Shown here piece by piece: positions 16,660 through 25,992 of a stretch of 64,000 nt of DNA. Below the pieces are notes generated by a model that was not told the DNA's origin, ran no database searches, and worked only from the letters and a program-made list of their open reading frames with translations. The translations under genes and the position numbers were made by a program. Origin of the DNA: an uncultured Dyadobacter sp. (GTDB taxonomy: Bacteria > Bacteroidota > Bacteroidia > Cytophagales > Spirosomataceae); NCBI RefSeq assembly GCF_946482605.1, contig NZ_CAMLSE010000036.1:1-64000 (forward strand), written 5' to 3'. Position 1 is the first letter of the stretch. Every line of letters starts with the position of its first letter.

Positions 16660-17478
16660 TTATTGTTTGGCGGCGGGGTTTACAGGAGCTTGCCGGTCCA
16701 GAATCGTCACCGAACCTTTACGGGCATCATAAAAAGCACTCTTTAGTACGAGCTTGCCGCTGTCTGCGAGCATCTTAATTTCCGGGCTATTTTGCAGGAT
16801 TTTTTCGGCTGTAAGTCGTGATTGGCTTTGGGCAATGTTATTTATGAAGTCTTTGTTGGCAGAAGATCGGTCGGCGAATTCCGGAGCAGATTTTGTAGCC
16901 ATGGATAATTCGTTTAAAATACTTCCAAAATTGGGCGTCTGCACATTGTCTACCGCTGCACCTATGATACGGCTACTGCTGCTGGAAAGAATGAGGATGA
17001 GCTTGGTGCCGCTGTATTTAACCACATATTCCATCACGGCGATTTGTTTGGAATCAATCAGGCAGGCTGGGCTTGATAACTCGACAAACATGGAGCGGCG
17101 CAAATCGAATATCTTTTCTACTGACTGATTCAGGTCAATGTCGGTCACGACAAGAATTGGCTTTATTCTCGCAAGGCTGTCGGGGACTTTGTTTTGCGAG
17201 GTATACACAAACGATGAGTCCTTCAAAAACCGGCGATGGCCCTGCATCAAAGCATTCAAAACATGCTTCGGTGAATGCTGATATACCGAATCCAAAATCA
17301 TCGCGAATGTGAGGTTGGTAGAGTCCTTCCCTATGGAGCTGGCGATGCTGTCAGAGAAAGCCGCCGAAGTGCTATCGGGCCCGGTCGCAGTTTTGCCGCC
17401 AGTATTACAGCCAGTAAGCCCGAAAGCCAGGAGAGACAGGATGGTCGCATAGAAAAGTTGCTTCTTGACGTTTAACAT
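16660..17478 (-). CDS. Zinc-less beta-carbonic-anhydrase-like lipoprotein
   Basis: 272 aa from the ATG at 17478, with signal MLNVKKQLFYATILSLLAFG and lipobox LTGC (Cys24). The body follows the beta-carbonic-anhydrase pattern: ALMQGHRRFL, VVTDIDLNQSVEKIFD in place of VVLGCSDSRVPPEIIFD, VMEYVVKYSGTKLILIL before the GHERCG loop, GAAVD after it, and GKLVLKSAFYDARKGSVTIL at the end. The zinc ligands are gone: the first Cys aligns with Asp113, and His and Cys of GHERCG align with Ser166 and Ser169 in a run of five Ser. It therefore should not hydrate CO2. It is probably anchored in a membrane facing the periplasm. It lies between a CPA1 and a CPA2 antiporter gene. A sensor or scaffold role is inference. 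Confidence 0.8.
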   Translation of the reverse strand: MLNVKKQLFYATILSLLAFGLTGCNTGGKTATGPDSTSAAFSDSIASSIGKDSTNLTFAMILDSVYQHSPKHVLNALMQGHRRFLKDSSFVYTSQNKVPDSLARIKPILVVTDIDLNQSVEKIFDLRRSMFVELSSPACLIDSKQIAVMEYVVKYSGTKLILILSSSSSRIIGAAVDNVQTPNFGSILNELSMATKSAPEFADRSSANKDFINNIAQSQSRLTAEKILQNSPEIKMLADSGKLVLKSAFYDARKGSVTILDRQAPVNPAAKQ

Positions 17479-17525
17479 GGTTTCAAAAATTGGTGCGATT
17501 AATGTTGACAATCAAACTGGTTTTG

Positions 17526-18764
17526 CTAGATTTCTTCTGACACGGTTCTTTGCAGATAACGCATAATGGGTGTGGCTGTTAGCCCGTGGATTACCACTGA
17601 AAGCGCAATGCTCAACGCAACCATCGCCCACAATTCGTCTTGTGAGTTGAAGGCCATTTCCTTGAAAGCAAATGCCAGATAAAAAATCGACCCCATCCCG
17701 CGGATGCCGAAAAAGCTGATAGCCAGCCTCTCTTTGCGGTGAATGCGTCGACCATGCAGGCTTATCCATGCCGCTAATGGGCGGACAATCAGCAAAAATC
17801 CCACCGAAAACGCTACCATCTGCCAGGTAAGTGCTGTCAGAATACCCATGGCAAGCGTCCCTCCGAAACCTACCAACAATACAGCGACAAAAAGCCGCTC
17901 GATTTGATCTGTAAACTCATGTAGGTCCTGATGATAGTGATGCCCTTTCTCGTAATGGCGCAGTGTACTTGCACATACAAATGTGGCTATAAACCCGTAA
18001 CTGTGTGCGGATTCAGCCAGCCCATATACCATCAGGGTGACTGAAATTGCCAGAAAGCCATCCCGTGTTTTCAGGGCGCTGAATTTTTCAGCGAGCTCAA
18101 AAACCAGATAGCCCACCCCCTTTCCGCACACATACCCGATGGCAATGCCTGCTGCGATTTGATAGATGACGTGATAGGACATCCAGTAACCTATGGAGGC
18201 AGGTTCGCCAGCCGCCATTGCCGCGAGTACAATGGCCAGCCAGGTAAATGGAAATGCCATTCCATCGTTCATACCTGCTTCACTGGTCAGCGCGAATTTG
18301 GTTTCAAACCGGACCTTTTCATTTGGAGGGCCCACCTGCACGTCCGAGGCGAGCACTGGATCTGTCGGTGCGAGCACTGCACCCAGAAGTACCGCAGCTG
18401 GCAGATCGAGATCAAGCAAGTAGAAGCCGACTGCCGTTGAAGTGGCAATACAAATGAGCATAGCAACCGAAACCAGCCTGAGTGGGGATGACCAGTTCGT
18501 AAAAGAGAATGGCCGATCGATCTTGATGCCTGTCCCCATAAGCGATATGATGACAATCAGTTCAGTCAGGTGCAAGGTTAGAGACTCATTGTCACCGGGA
18601 AGCGGACTGGGCAGGTTGCCGGAAAAAAAGTAGTACAGCAAAAAGCCAGCGAGCATGTAAAACAGTGAATAGGAAATTCCCGTCTTGTCTGAAATGGCTG
18701 GCATCCATGTCATAAGTATGCCCGCTATTCCAATAATCGTAGTTAAGAGAATATAATCGTCCAT
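17526..18764 (-). CDS. CPA1-family cation/proton antiporter
   Basis: 412 aa with 11-12 predicted helices and the CPA1 core motifs APTDPVLASDVQVG and TSEAGMNDGMAFP, where the acidic residues bind the cation. It ends shortly after the last helix, without a long cytoplasmic tail. The reaction is Na+ or K+ out for H+ in. It is third in the minus-strand cluster PRC-barrel, SHOCT, CPA1, carbonic-anhydrase-like, CPA2, with the next ATG 48 nt beyond its stop. Two different antiporter families with a lipoprotein between them suggests a division of labour in pH or sodium control. Confidence 0.93.
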   Translation of the reverse strand: MDDYILLTTIIGIAGILMTWMPAISDKTGISYSLFYMLAGFLLYYFFSGNLPSPLPGDNESLTLHLTELIVIISLMGTGIKIDRPFSFTNWSSPLRLVSVAMLICIATSTAVGFYLLDLDLPAAVLLGAVLAPTDPVLASDVQVGPPNEKVRFETKFALTSEAGMNDGMAFPFTWLAIVLAAMAAGEPASIGYWMSYHVIYQIAAGIAIGYVCGKGVGYLVFELAEKFSALKTRDGFLAISVTLMVYGLAESAHSYGFIATFVCASTLRHYEKGHHYHQDLHEFTDQIERLFVAVLLVGFGGTLAMGILTALTWQMVAFSVGFLLIVRPLAAWISLHGRRIHRKERLAISFFGIRGMGSIFYLAFAFKEMAFNSQDELWAMVALSIALSVVIHGLTATPIMRYLQRTVSEEI

Positions 18765-18871
18765 TTACACTATTTACGTAGAAGGTATACACGAGATCCA
18801 GTATCGTAAGCGCGAGGTTGGCGCTCAGGCCGCTTTTAGAATTATGATGCCGCTGTGCTGGAAGAAACAGT

Positions 18872-19129
18872 CTACGGTTGAGTAGCAATATGGTCAGCGA
18901 GGTTGTCGATGAGCTCGTCGCATTTTTGTTCATATTCTGCTTCTCCGACAAGTCCCTGATTGTGAGCTTTTAGCAACTCATCCAACCTCCATTTGATTTG
19001 GGCCGCCGTAGGCTTTTTTGTGCGGATTGAATAGCGCTTGTGATTTTTGCGTCGAAATGCCGTTTCGATTTCGAAACAGGCAAAGCCTATCAATGCGATC
19101 ACTGCCAGTAATATATACATTTGCTTCAC
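18872..19129 (-). CDS. SHOCT-like small membrane protein
   Basis: 85 aa. An N-terminal helix (about 3-20) is followed by a basic stretch (FRRKNHKRYSIRTKK) and a C-terminal helical hairpin, LDELLKAHNQGLVGEAEYEQKCDELI, similar to SHOCT oligomerisation motifs. It probably sits in the inner membrane with the SHOCT tail in the cytoplasm. It is second in the minus-strand cluster ahead of the antiporters. Confidence 0.7.
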   Translation of the reverse strand: MKQMYILLAVIALIGFACFEIETAFRRKNHKRYSIRTKKPTAAQIKWRLDELLKAHNQGLVGEAEYEQKCDELIDNLADHIATQP

Positions 19130-19183
19130 GTGAGGTTTAATGGATGCAATGATTGTCTGGAATTAGTCAGGTTTACGGTAATT

Positions 19184-19834
19184 TCAGCAAAGTTCAGTGG
19201 CCTGTAAGGGTTGGATGGCCCGGCCGAGATTAATATAAATTGTTCGGTCCGCCCAGCTGATCCTGGTAACTGCGGCAACGGGTAACAAAATTTCAGTAGA
19301 ATCGTCAGTTGTCCCTCTCTGGACAACCAAGGAGATAATTTTCCAACCCTCGGTATCAATGATGAAGTCGGTCAGCTTACCAGAATTTTCCAATGCGCAA
19401 ATTGTATAGCCGATCACTTCTTTCGAACTTCTCAAATGCTTGTTTGTTCCAACGGGCGCGCTGAGCTCACTCCTTTGCATATGGTCCCAATGCGAACCTT
19501 TGTAAGGAGCAAACCAGTAATTTGCCAATTCGGAGGCGTCATAAAGTCTTGTCTCTTGCTGACGAAAAACGGGCATATCGTAATCCGGATCCGGGCTACT
19601 TCGCAGCTGTTTGAGGGTAAGATCGGTTTGTAGTAACGCTGAATTCCAGTCTGGCTTAATCTTGGTTTGGGTACTGATCAGAAGGTCCTTTTTCGAAAGC
19701 CAAGTCCCCGAATTCACAACCCAATAGCGGATATTCCAGCATAGATCGTCGAAAAATATTTCCTGAATCTTGCCTACCTTACCATCTGTTCCTGCAACCG
19801 AGAAACGGGAAAAGTTTTTTAAACCTGTTTGCAT
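19184..19834 (-). CDS. Double PRC-barrel protein
   Basis: 216 aa. It has two PRC-barrel units: residues about 8-60 (FSVAGTDGKVGKIQEIFFDD, WVVNSGTWLSKKDLLIS) and about 135-205 (EVIGYTICALENSGKLTDFIIDTEGWKI, ILLPVAAVTRISWADRTIYIN). Such proteins occur in stress clusters of many bacteria and are thought to be adaptor-like, but no reaction is known. It is the first gene of the minus-strand antiporter cluster, divergent from the BCCT gene across a 212-bp region with a 21-bp tandem repeat. Confidence 0.85.
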   Translation of the reverse strand: MQTGLKNFSRFSVAGTDGKVGKIQEIFFDDLCWNIRYWVVNSGTWLSKKDLLISTQTKIKPDWNSALLQTDLTLKQLRSSPDPDYDMPVFRQQETRLYDASELANYWFAPYKGSHWDHMQRSELSAPVGTNKHLRSSKEVIGYTICALENSGKLTDFIIDTEGWKIISLVVQRGTTDDSTEILLPVAAVTRISWADRTIYINLGRAIQPLQATELC

Positions 19835-19941
19835 TACTCAGAAGTTTTTAGATACTATATGCCTAGCATAATATTCAATGACTTGGATCAAAAACTCTCC
19901 CAAAAACTGTACCCGCATATGACCAAGGCATAGGTTATAAA

Positions 19942-19983
19942 TGCATTTAGATTGTAAGTTGCTGCATTTAGATTTGTCAGTTG
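19942..19983. promoter_or_regulatory. 21-bp tandem direct repeat in the divergent promoter region
   Basis: The unit beginning TGCATTTAGATT occurs at 19942-19961 (followed by GTAAGTTG) and again at 19963-19983 (followed by TGTCAGTTG). Identity is high, with one inserted base. The period of about two helical turns places both copies on one face of the DNA, as in sites for a cooperatively binding regulator. It lies between the PRC-barrel and BCCT genes. Confidence 0.55.
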
Positions 19984-20000
19984 TCTTTTAGTGAGTCGTT

Positions 20001-20023
20001 ATGCCGTAAGGCATTGTTTTTTT
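20001..20023 (+). terminator. Short hairpin plus T-run ahead of the BCCT gene
   Basis: ATGCC-gtaa-GGCAT is followed by TTG and seven T. It lies 24-46 nt upstream of the BCCT start, in the leader position, and could act as a terminator or attenuator. The stem is only 5 bp. Confidence 0.4.
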
Positions 20024-20046
20024 GACATAAGTGGCGAAACGGTCGG

Positions 20047-22113
20047 ATGACCTCCGTTAAATTGGTTCCACACGGGGCTCAGTCACTTCAAAATCATCTT
20101 ATGGCCAAGCATTTACTTCCTCTCACGACTTTTAAAAAAGGAATCACCGTCCCAAGTCTGGTGTTTATCTTATTGATAACGTTTCTGGCCAGCTTTTTCC
20201 CGCAGGTGACCGGGGCAGTTTTGTCGCGGGTGCAGGACTGGATATTTATCAATTTAAACTGGGCCTACGTTTGGTCAGTTACGCTATTCGTATTCTTTCT
20301 TTTAGCCCTTGCTTTCAGCAAATTCGGCTCAATCACCCTGGGCGATAACGACGCGGCGCCAGAATATTCATTCTTTTCCTGGATTTCAATGCTCTTTGCC
20401 GCTGGAATGGGTATTGGTCTGATGTATTTCAGTGTGTCTGAGCCGATTTCGCACTTTTCTGACCCTACATTCGGCCAGCTGGACCAGGTTGGGCGGGCAA
20501 AGAATGCGCAGCTGTATACGTTTTTCCACTGGGGTATTCATGCCTGGGCCATATACGGGGTGGTGGGCCTTTCACTGGCCTATTTCACTTACCGATACAA
20601 GCTGCCCTTATCGCTCAGGAGCTGCTTTTACCCTTTTCTGAAAGAACGGATCAATGGGCCAGCCGGCGATGCGATCGACACATTTGCGCTATGCAGCACT
20701 TTTTTCGGGATTACAACCACGCTGGGATTTGGAGTGGTACAACTCAACGCAGGGCTGATGGAAATAGGTCTGATGAAGCAGACTGGGTTTTCGTCGCAGA
20801 TTGTGATCGTGCTGGTGATCATGGCCATATCCATTTTTTCAGCTACCACCGGCGTCAGCAAGGGCGTCAAGTTTCTGAGCCAGTTAAACATCGTAAGCGC
20901 AGTAGCGTTAATGTTATTTGTATTGGCATTGGGGCCCACGGTTTTTCTGATGGGCTCATTGTCGGAAGGTACCGGTGAATACCTTAACCAGTTCCTGAGC
21001 CTGACTTTCAACACCCACGCCTATGAGCCGGAGCGCCAGCCCTGGTATTTTCAATGGACTATCTTATACTGGGCCTGGTGGATTTCCTGGGCTCCTTACG
21101 TAGGAATCTTCATAGCTGGAATTTCGCGCGGCAGGACGATCCGTGAATTTATCGGCGCGGTGCTGATCCTTCCTACCGCTTTCAATTTTTTGTGGATGAC
21201 TGTTTTTGGGAATTCGGCAATCTGGTTTGATCAGCACGAAGCCGCCGGGCAGCTCAGTAGCATGATAGGGAATGCGGACGAGTTGCTTTTCCGTTTTCTG
21301 GAATATCTTCCTGCGCCCGGCGTAAGCAGCAGCCTTGCCATCTTTATCATCTTCGTATTCTTTGTCACGTCGGCTGACTCGGGCATTTTTGTCATCAACA
21401 GCATCGCCTCCCAAAATGCCGAAAATTCGCCAAAATGGCAGCTAGTATGCTGGGGGATGCTGCTGGCGCTGCTGGCGCTGGTCCTTTTGAATGCGGGTGG
21501 TTTGCAATCCTTACAGACGATGACGCTGATCACCGCATTGCCTTTTTCGGTGTTGATGATCCTGTTTTGTTATTGTCTGGTACGGGCATTGTCGGTCGAT
21601 AGCCATTATTACACCAAAGAGTTCTCGCCGGCTACCAGTTACTGGTCCGGAGAGTTGTGGAAGGAGCGGTTGCAAAGAATTGTGTCAGACAAAAGCCCTG
21701 AAAATGTGGATCATTTTATAGGTACCACCGTTCGTGGCGCGCTGGACGAACTGGCTGCCGAACTGAACAGTAAGAATATCAACGCCGAGATCAAGTTTCA
21801 GGACGTTCCCGCAGATGTATCGCTAACCGTCCACCACAAACAGATTGAAGATTTTGTGTATGGCGTTCGCAACCAGGACCGGCTCGTTTCCAGCATTTTG
21901 GTCAGAGAGCGAAACGTCCCTACCGTGAACAGAAGCCAGGCTAATTTTCCAATCAGTTATTTCGGCGACAACAGGCTGGGTTACAATGTGGCGTATTTCA
22001 CCCAGAAAGAAATAATCGCCGACGTGCTCAAACAATACGAACGTTTTCTGGAATTGTCCTCGGAGATCAAGAATGAAATATTTACAGATATTGCTTCCAA
22101 ACGCAGAAGTTGA
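20047..22113 (+). CDS. BCCT-family betaine/choline transporter
   Basis: 688 aa. About 12 helices in the first 510 residues carry family motifs (AAGMGIGLMYFSVSEPI; WWISWAPYVGIFIAGISRGR). A soluble C-terminal domain of about 170 residues follows, as in osmoregulated BCCT proteins where the tail senses stress. It probably imports glycine betaine or a related solute with Na+ or H+. ATG 20047 is the first start; ATG 20101 (MAKHLLPLTTFKKG) is also plausible. The TrkH gene follows 39 nt downstream on the same strand. Confidence 0.93.
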   Translation: MTSVKLVPHGAQSLQNHLMAKHLLPLTTFKKGITVPSLVFILLITFLASFFPQVTGAVLSRVQDWIFINLNWAYVWSVTLFVFFLLALAFSKFGSITLGDNDAAPEYSFFSWISMLFAAGMGIGLMYFSVSEPISHFSDPTFGQLDQVGRAKNAQLYTFFHWGIHAWAIYGVVGLSLAYFTYRYKLPLSLRSCFYPFLKERINGPAGDAIDTFALCSTFFGITTTLGFGVVQLNAGLMEIGLMKQTGFSSQIVIVLVIMAISIFSATTGVSKGVKFLSQLNIVSAVALMLFVLALGPTVFLMGSLSEGTGEYLNQFLSLTFNTHAYEPERQPWYFQWTILYWAWWISWAPYVGIFIAGISRGRTIREFIGAVLILPTAFNFLWMTVFGNSAIWFDQHEAAGQLSSMIGNADELLFRFLEYLPAPGVSSSLAIFIIFVFFVTSADSGIFVINSIASQNAENSPKWQLVCWGMLLALLALVLLNAGGLQSLQTMTLITALPFSVLMILFCYCLVRALSVDSHYYTKEFSPATSYWSGELWKERLQRIVSDKSPENVDHFIGTTVRGALDELAAELNSKNINAEIKFQDVPADVSLTVHHKQIEDFVYGVRNQDRLVSSILVRERNVPTVNRSQANFPISYFGDNRLGYNVAYFTQKEIIADVLKQYERFLELSSEIKNEIFTDIASKRRS

Positions 22114-22152
22114 CACGTAGTATTGTAACATTCATAACCGTCACTTTCGCAT

Positions 22153-23928
22153 TTGAAGGCAGAAGAATCCATCATTTATTACCGGAAGCAGCTCGACAGA
22201 GTAATGCTCACGATGAGCCTATTGTGCTCGCTGGTGATCCTGTTTCATATTGGCTATAACCGGGATGTTCAAGTTGAGCTTGTGATCAACCGCGCGCTTG
22301 AGTGGTGCTTTTACTTCTTTGCATTGGCGCTTTCGTTGAAAACGCTCACCGCATTCAAAAGCCGCTCAGCAATTACACCCCGGGTCAGCGAAGCGATACT
22401 ATGCTTCTATTTTGTGGCCGTGACCCTGATTGACAACTATCATTTCGCCGGCGCGGCCGGTACCCAATGGGTAAAGCCAGAATGGATGTATCTGGGCATT
22501 TTCTCGGTGCTGGTAGTTGAACTGTCCAAGCAAACGTTGTTTTTTGACCAGTTTTATTTCAATCCGACGCTGCTTTTTGTACTCAGTTTTCTGTTGCTGA
22601 TCCTGATTGGAACCGCGTTATTGCTGCTTCCCAACTCTACCATTTATGGCCAGCTCCGTTTTGTCGATGCACTTTTTCTAGCCACTAGCAGCGTCTGCAT
22701 TACCGGGTTGTCCGGCATTGATATAGCCCATGACCTCACGCGTTTCGGGCAGACGGTCGTGCTAGTGCTCGTGCAGGTGGGCGGGCTGGGCATTATGACC
22801 TTTACCGGGTTTTTCGGCTACTTCTTCTCAGGCGGTTTTTCCTACAAAAACCAGCTGATGTTTACCGAACTGGTAGGTGAAAGCAAGGTTAGCTCGGTAG
22901 TTTCCACTTTATACAAAATCGTTTTCGTAACGTTATTGCTGGAAGCCGCCGGGGGTGCTATTATCTATTTCACCCTTGATGAAAGCCTTTTCGGCGGCAG
23001 CGGTGAAAAGCTGTATGCAACGATTTTTCATGCGATCACTGCCTTCTGCAATGCGGGATTTTCCACCCTCAGCGGCGGGCTAAACCATCCTGGCGTAAAG
23101 TTTAACTACTCGTTTCAGCTCATTATTATAGGACTCTACATCATGGGCGGACTTGGTTTCGCAGTCATCTTTAACTATTATGAGCTCATCACCCGCTATG
23201 GTGCCGGCTTGTACCGGCGTATTTTTCACGGCAGGCCGATTAAGCACCGCTCGGTAGTGATTGCTTTTAACTCCAAAATTATTGGGTATACCACGCTTTG
23301 GCTGCTAGTGATCGGGTTTGCGATTTGTTTGGTTCTTGAATACAACCACAGCCTGCGTGAGCACCAGACCGTCTTCGGAAAGACGGTAACAGCGCTTTTC
23401 ATCGGCAGTAGTCCACGGTCGTCGGGCTTCAATACTGTGCCGATGGAAAACCTGGCATTCTCGACGGTCATGTTCATATTTCTGCTGATGTGGATCGGCG
23501 CAGCACCCGGGTCGACCGGAGGCGGAATTAAAGTGACGACTTTTGCCGTTGCTGCGCTTAACATTGCCAGGATTGCCCGGGGAAAAGACCGGATCGAGAT
23601 TTTCGGGCGGATGATTTCAGAAGATTCGGTCGCAAGGGCGCTGGGTATCATCTCATTGTCCCTGGCTTACCTGGGATTGTCGATCTTTGCCTTGACGGTG
23701 ACCGATCCTGAACTAACGCTTCTTTCACTGGCGTTTGAGAGCTTTTCCGCATTTACTACTACGGGCCTGAGCCTGGGGGCGACTTCACAGCTGAGCGATG
23801 CGGGCAAACTGGTGATTACTATGACGATGTTTATCGGTAGGGTCGGCTCGATGACGCTGCTGATCGCATTGGTCAAAAAAGCAAAACCTGAGAACTATCG
23901 CCTGCCGTCTGAGCAGGTTAATCTGTAA
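22153..23928 (+). CDS. TrkH/KtrB-family potassium channel subunit
   Basis: 591 aa. After about 130 residues with extra helices, the four membrane-pore-membrane repeats follow, with filter loops in SSVCITGLSGID, AFCNAGFSTLSGG, SPRSSGFNTVP and FTTTGLSLG. The start is a TTG at 22153; the next ATG (22204) is only 17 codons in. It conducts K+ into the cell and pairs with the TrkA gene that begins 6 nt after its stop. Its place behind a BCCT gene suggests joint osmotic control of K+ and betaine. Confidence 0.93.
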   Translation: MKAEESIIYYRKQLDRVMLTMSLLCSLVILFHIGYNRDVQVELVINRALEWCFYFFALALSLKTLTAFKSRSAITPRVSEAILCFYFVAVTLIDNYHFAGAAGTQWVKPEWMYLGIFSVLVVELSKQTLFFDQFYFNPTLLFVLSFLLLILIGTALLLLPNSTIYGQLRFVDALFLATSSVCITGLSGIDIAHDLTRFGQTVVLVLVQVGGLGIMTFTGFFGYFFSGGFSYKNQLMFTELVGESKVSSVVSTLYKIVFVTLLLEAAGGAIIYFTLDESLFGGSGEKLYATIFHAITAFCNAGFSTLSGGLNHPGVKFNYSFQLIIIGLYIMGGLGFAVIFNYYELITRYGAGLYRRIFHGRPIKHRSVVIAFNSKIIGYTTLWLLVIGFAICLVLEYNHSLREHQTVFGKTVTALFIGSSPRSSGFNTVPMENLAFSTVMFIFLLMWIGAAPGSTGGGIKVTTFAVAALNIARIARGKDRIEIFGRMISEDSVARALGIISLSLAYLGLSIFALTVTDPELTLLSLAFESFSAFTTTGLSLGATSQLSDAGKLVITMTMFIGRVGSMTLLIALVKKAKPENYRLPSEQVNL

Positions 23929-23934
23929 TCGAAT

Positions 23935-24612
23935 ATGAAATACATCATTTTAGGTCTTGGAAATTTTGGAAAGGCGCTGGCCATCAGGCTCACCGAGCTT
24001 GGGCATGAAACGATCGGAGTCGATAATAACATGCAGAAGGTTGACCAATTAAAAGACAGGATCACGCACACGGTTTGTATGGACTGTACTGACAAGGGGG
24101 CTGTCAGCTCACTGCCGCTTAAAGATTGTGACGCGGTGGTAGTGGCAATCGGGGAGGATGAGGCATCGTCGCTTTTAACAACGGCCCTTCTCAAACAGCT
24201 CCAAGTCAAAAAGATCATCGGCAGGGTAGTCTCCGACTTGCAACGGACCGTGCTGGAAGCAATGCAGATCGAAGAGTATGTGGTGCCCGAAGAAGAGTCG
24301 GCCGAGCGGCTGGCCATGCGACTGGACAATTCCGGCATTTTCGACTCCTTTAAAATATCAGAAAAATATAGCATTATCGAGACCAAAGTGCCTGAGCGGT
24401 ACATTGGCATGACCCTGGCCCAGGCAGACCTGACCAAGCGCTATAATGTCATTGTACTGACGGTGCTGACACTCTCGAAAGGCTCCGAAGATGGTTTGGC
24501 TAAAATTTTCCGGCGCGCCTCGGGTATCGCTACGCCGGATACTGTTTTGCGGGCGGACGAAGTGCTTGTGCTCTTTGGAGAGCTCAATGATATCGAACGG
24601 CTGATGCATTAA
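23935..24612 (+). CDS. TrkA-family K+ channel regulatory subunit
   Basis: 225 aa. A Rossmann RCK-N domain opens with MKYIILGLGNFGKALA (nucleotide loop GLGNFG) and ends near residue 120, followed by a RCK-C (TrkA-C) domain at about 135-220. It is a single RCK module, not the tandem form of Escherichia coli TrkA. It binds nucleotides and gates the TrkH pore encoded directly upstream. Last gene of the BCCT-TrkH-TrkA unit, convergent with DUF389. Confidence 0.93.
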   Translation: MKYIILGLGNFGKALAIRLTELGHETIGVDNNMQKVDQLKDRITHTVCMDCTDKGAVSSLPLKDCDAVVVAIGEDEASSLLTTALLKQLQVKKIIGRVVSDLQRTVLEAMQIEEYVVPEEESAERLAMRLDNSGIFDSFKISEKYSIIETKVPERYIGMTLAQADLTKRYNVIVLTVLTLSKGSEDGLAKIFRRASGIATPDTVLRADEVLVLFGELNDIERLMH

Positions 24613-24630
24613 GAAGCATTTTGAAAAGTA

Positions 24631-25950
24631 TCAAAAAGTGGACTTCTCCATAAAAACTTTCACCGAATCGGTTTTTAACCGAACTTTCAGCCAGTTGTTG
24701 ATCCGGCCTAGATCGCGGGCTGTCTGCCGGGTATTGGACGTTCCTACCACGACGACGGTGTAGCTCCTGACGGTAGAGCCTGCTTTGAAAAATTGTTGCC
24801 GCTCGGCCGAACAGTAGGTAACCTCGGGAAAAAGGGGCTTTATTTCTTTTAAAATCGGATCACCGAGTTTTTGCTGGGAAGAAATGCTATCACTGCGTTG
24901 AATAGCCAGGCTCAATTCGCTTTTGAGACGATTGATCTGCGCCTGATAAAGCTCGCTCTGGGAGAGGTCCTTTGAAACGTCCGATATCGAAAACCCTTGT
25001 GCGATCACGAGTTTTGCGTCGGCAAGCCCATAGATGGCTTTCCGTTGCAAGAGGCGCTTCTTTTCGTCTTCGCTAATCATCTTTCCGCCATAGGTAAGCT
25101 TGATCTCCCGCTTGGCAGGATCTAACTCGTTTTTAAGCAAGAAATCTCCTTCAATATAGCTCTCGTTGGCGATGAAGTTATTGGCGTTTTGGATGAAGTT
25201 TTCTTTTTGGACAAGCAAATAACCATAATATACACTGGGAATGATTGTCACCAGCACAATAAAGCTTACCCACCGGTTAGCGAGCCGCTTGGCGGTGTCA
25301 TCGGCATAGTTACGGATCGGATATCTTAAAAGCCGCACGGTAACCAGTGTGGCGCTGCCAATAAAGACAGTATTGATGGTGAGAAGGTACAAGGCGCCCA
25401 ACATGAACTTCCAGTTGGCAGTCGCCAATCCGTATCCGGCTGTACACAGCGGGGGCATCAAAGCCGTCGCAATCGCCACGCCCGGGATCACATTGCCCTT
25501 ATTGCGGCTGGAAATGGCAACGATACCGGCTAGTCCACCTACCAGTGCAATGATGACATCATAAATGTTGGGCTGTGTCCGCGCCAGCAGCTCGGAGTGC
25601 GCTTGATAAATGGGTGTGATAAAAAAATAGGCGGCCGAAGTCAACAAGCCGGCGATGACAGCGAACAAATAGTTGACAAGCGCTTTCCTGAGCAGCGGGA
25701 AGTCATAGGTGGCAATGCTATAACCCATCCCAAGAATGGGTCCCATCAAAGGGGAAACGAGCATCGCACCGATGATCACTGCCGTAGAATTGACGTTCAG
25801 GCCGACAGAGGCAATGAAAATCGCAAAGATCAGAATCCAAAGATTAGTACCCTTGAATTCAATGCCGTTTTCGACAGTGTCGTGAATTGTTGTGTAATCT
25901 TCACGCTCGGAGCTAATGTCGAAGCGTTTGAGCAGGTTATCAATTCCCAT
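24631..25950 (-). CDS. DUF389 membrane protein
   Basis: 439 aa. The N-terminal half carries the conserved DUF389 core of about six helices (LNVNSTAVIIGAMLVSPLMGPILG; GLAGIVAISSRNKGNVIPGVAIATALMPPL). The C-terminal part is soluble, with a helical region of about 60 residues. Molecular function is not established for the family. NhaA lies 42 bp upstream on the same strand, so the two may be one unit. Confidence 0.85.
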   Translation of the reverse strand: MGIDNLLKRFDISSEREDYTTIHDTVENGIEFKGTNLWILIFAIFIASVGLNVNSTAVIIGAMLVSPLMGPILGMGYSIATYDFPLLRKALVNYLFAVIAGLLTSAAYFFITPIYQAHSELLARTQPNIYDVIIALVGGLAGIVAISSRNKGNVIPGVAIATALMPPLCTAGYGLATANWKFMLGALYLLTINTVFIGSATLVTVRLLRYPIRNYADDTAKRLANRWVSFIVLVTIIPSVYYGYLLVQKENFIQNANNFIANESYIEGDFLLKNELDPAKREIKLTYGGKMISEDEKKRLLQRKAIYGLADAKLVIAQGFSISDVSKDLSQSELYQAQINRLKSELSLAIQRSDSISSQQKLGDPILKEIKPLFPEVTYCSAERQQFFKAGSTVRSYTVVVVGTSNTRQTARDLGRINNWLKVRLKTDSVKVFMEKSTF

Positions 25951-25992
25951 TGTTGCGGCCTAATGTCAGGTGGGTCAGAATAGAGAGGCTTA

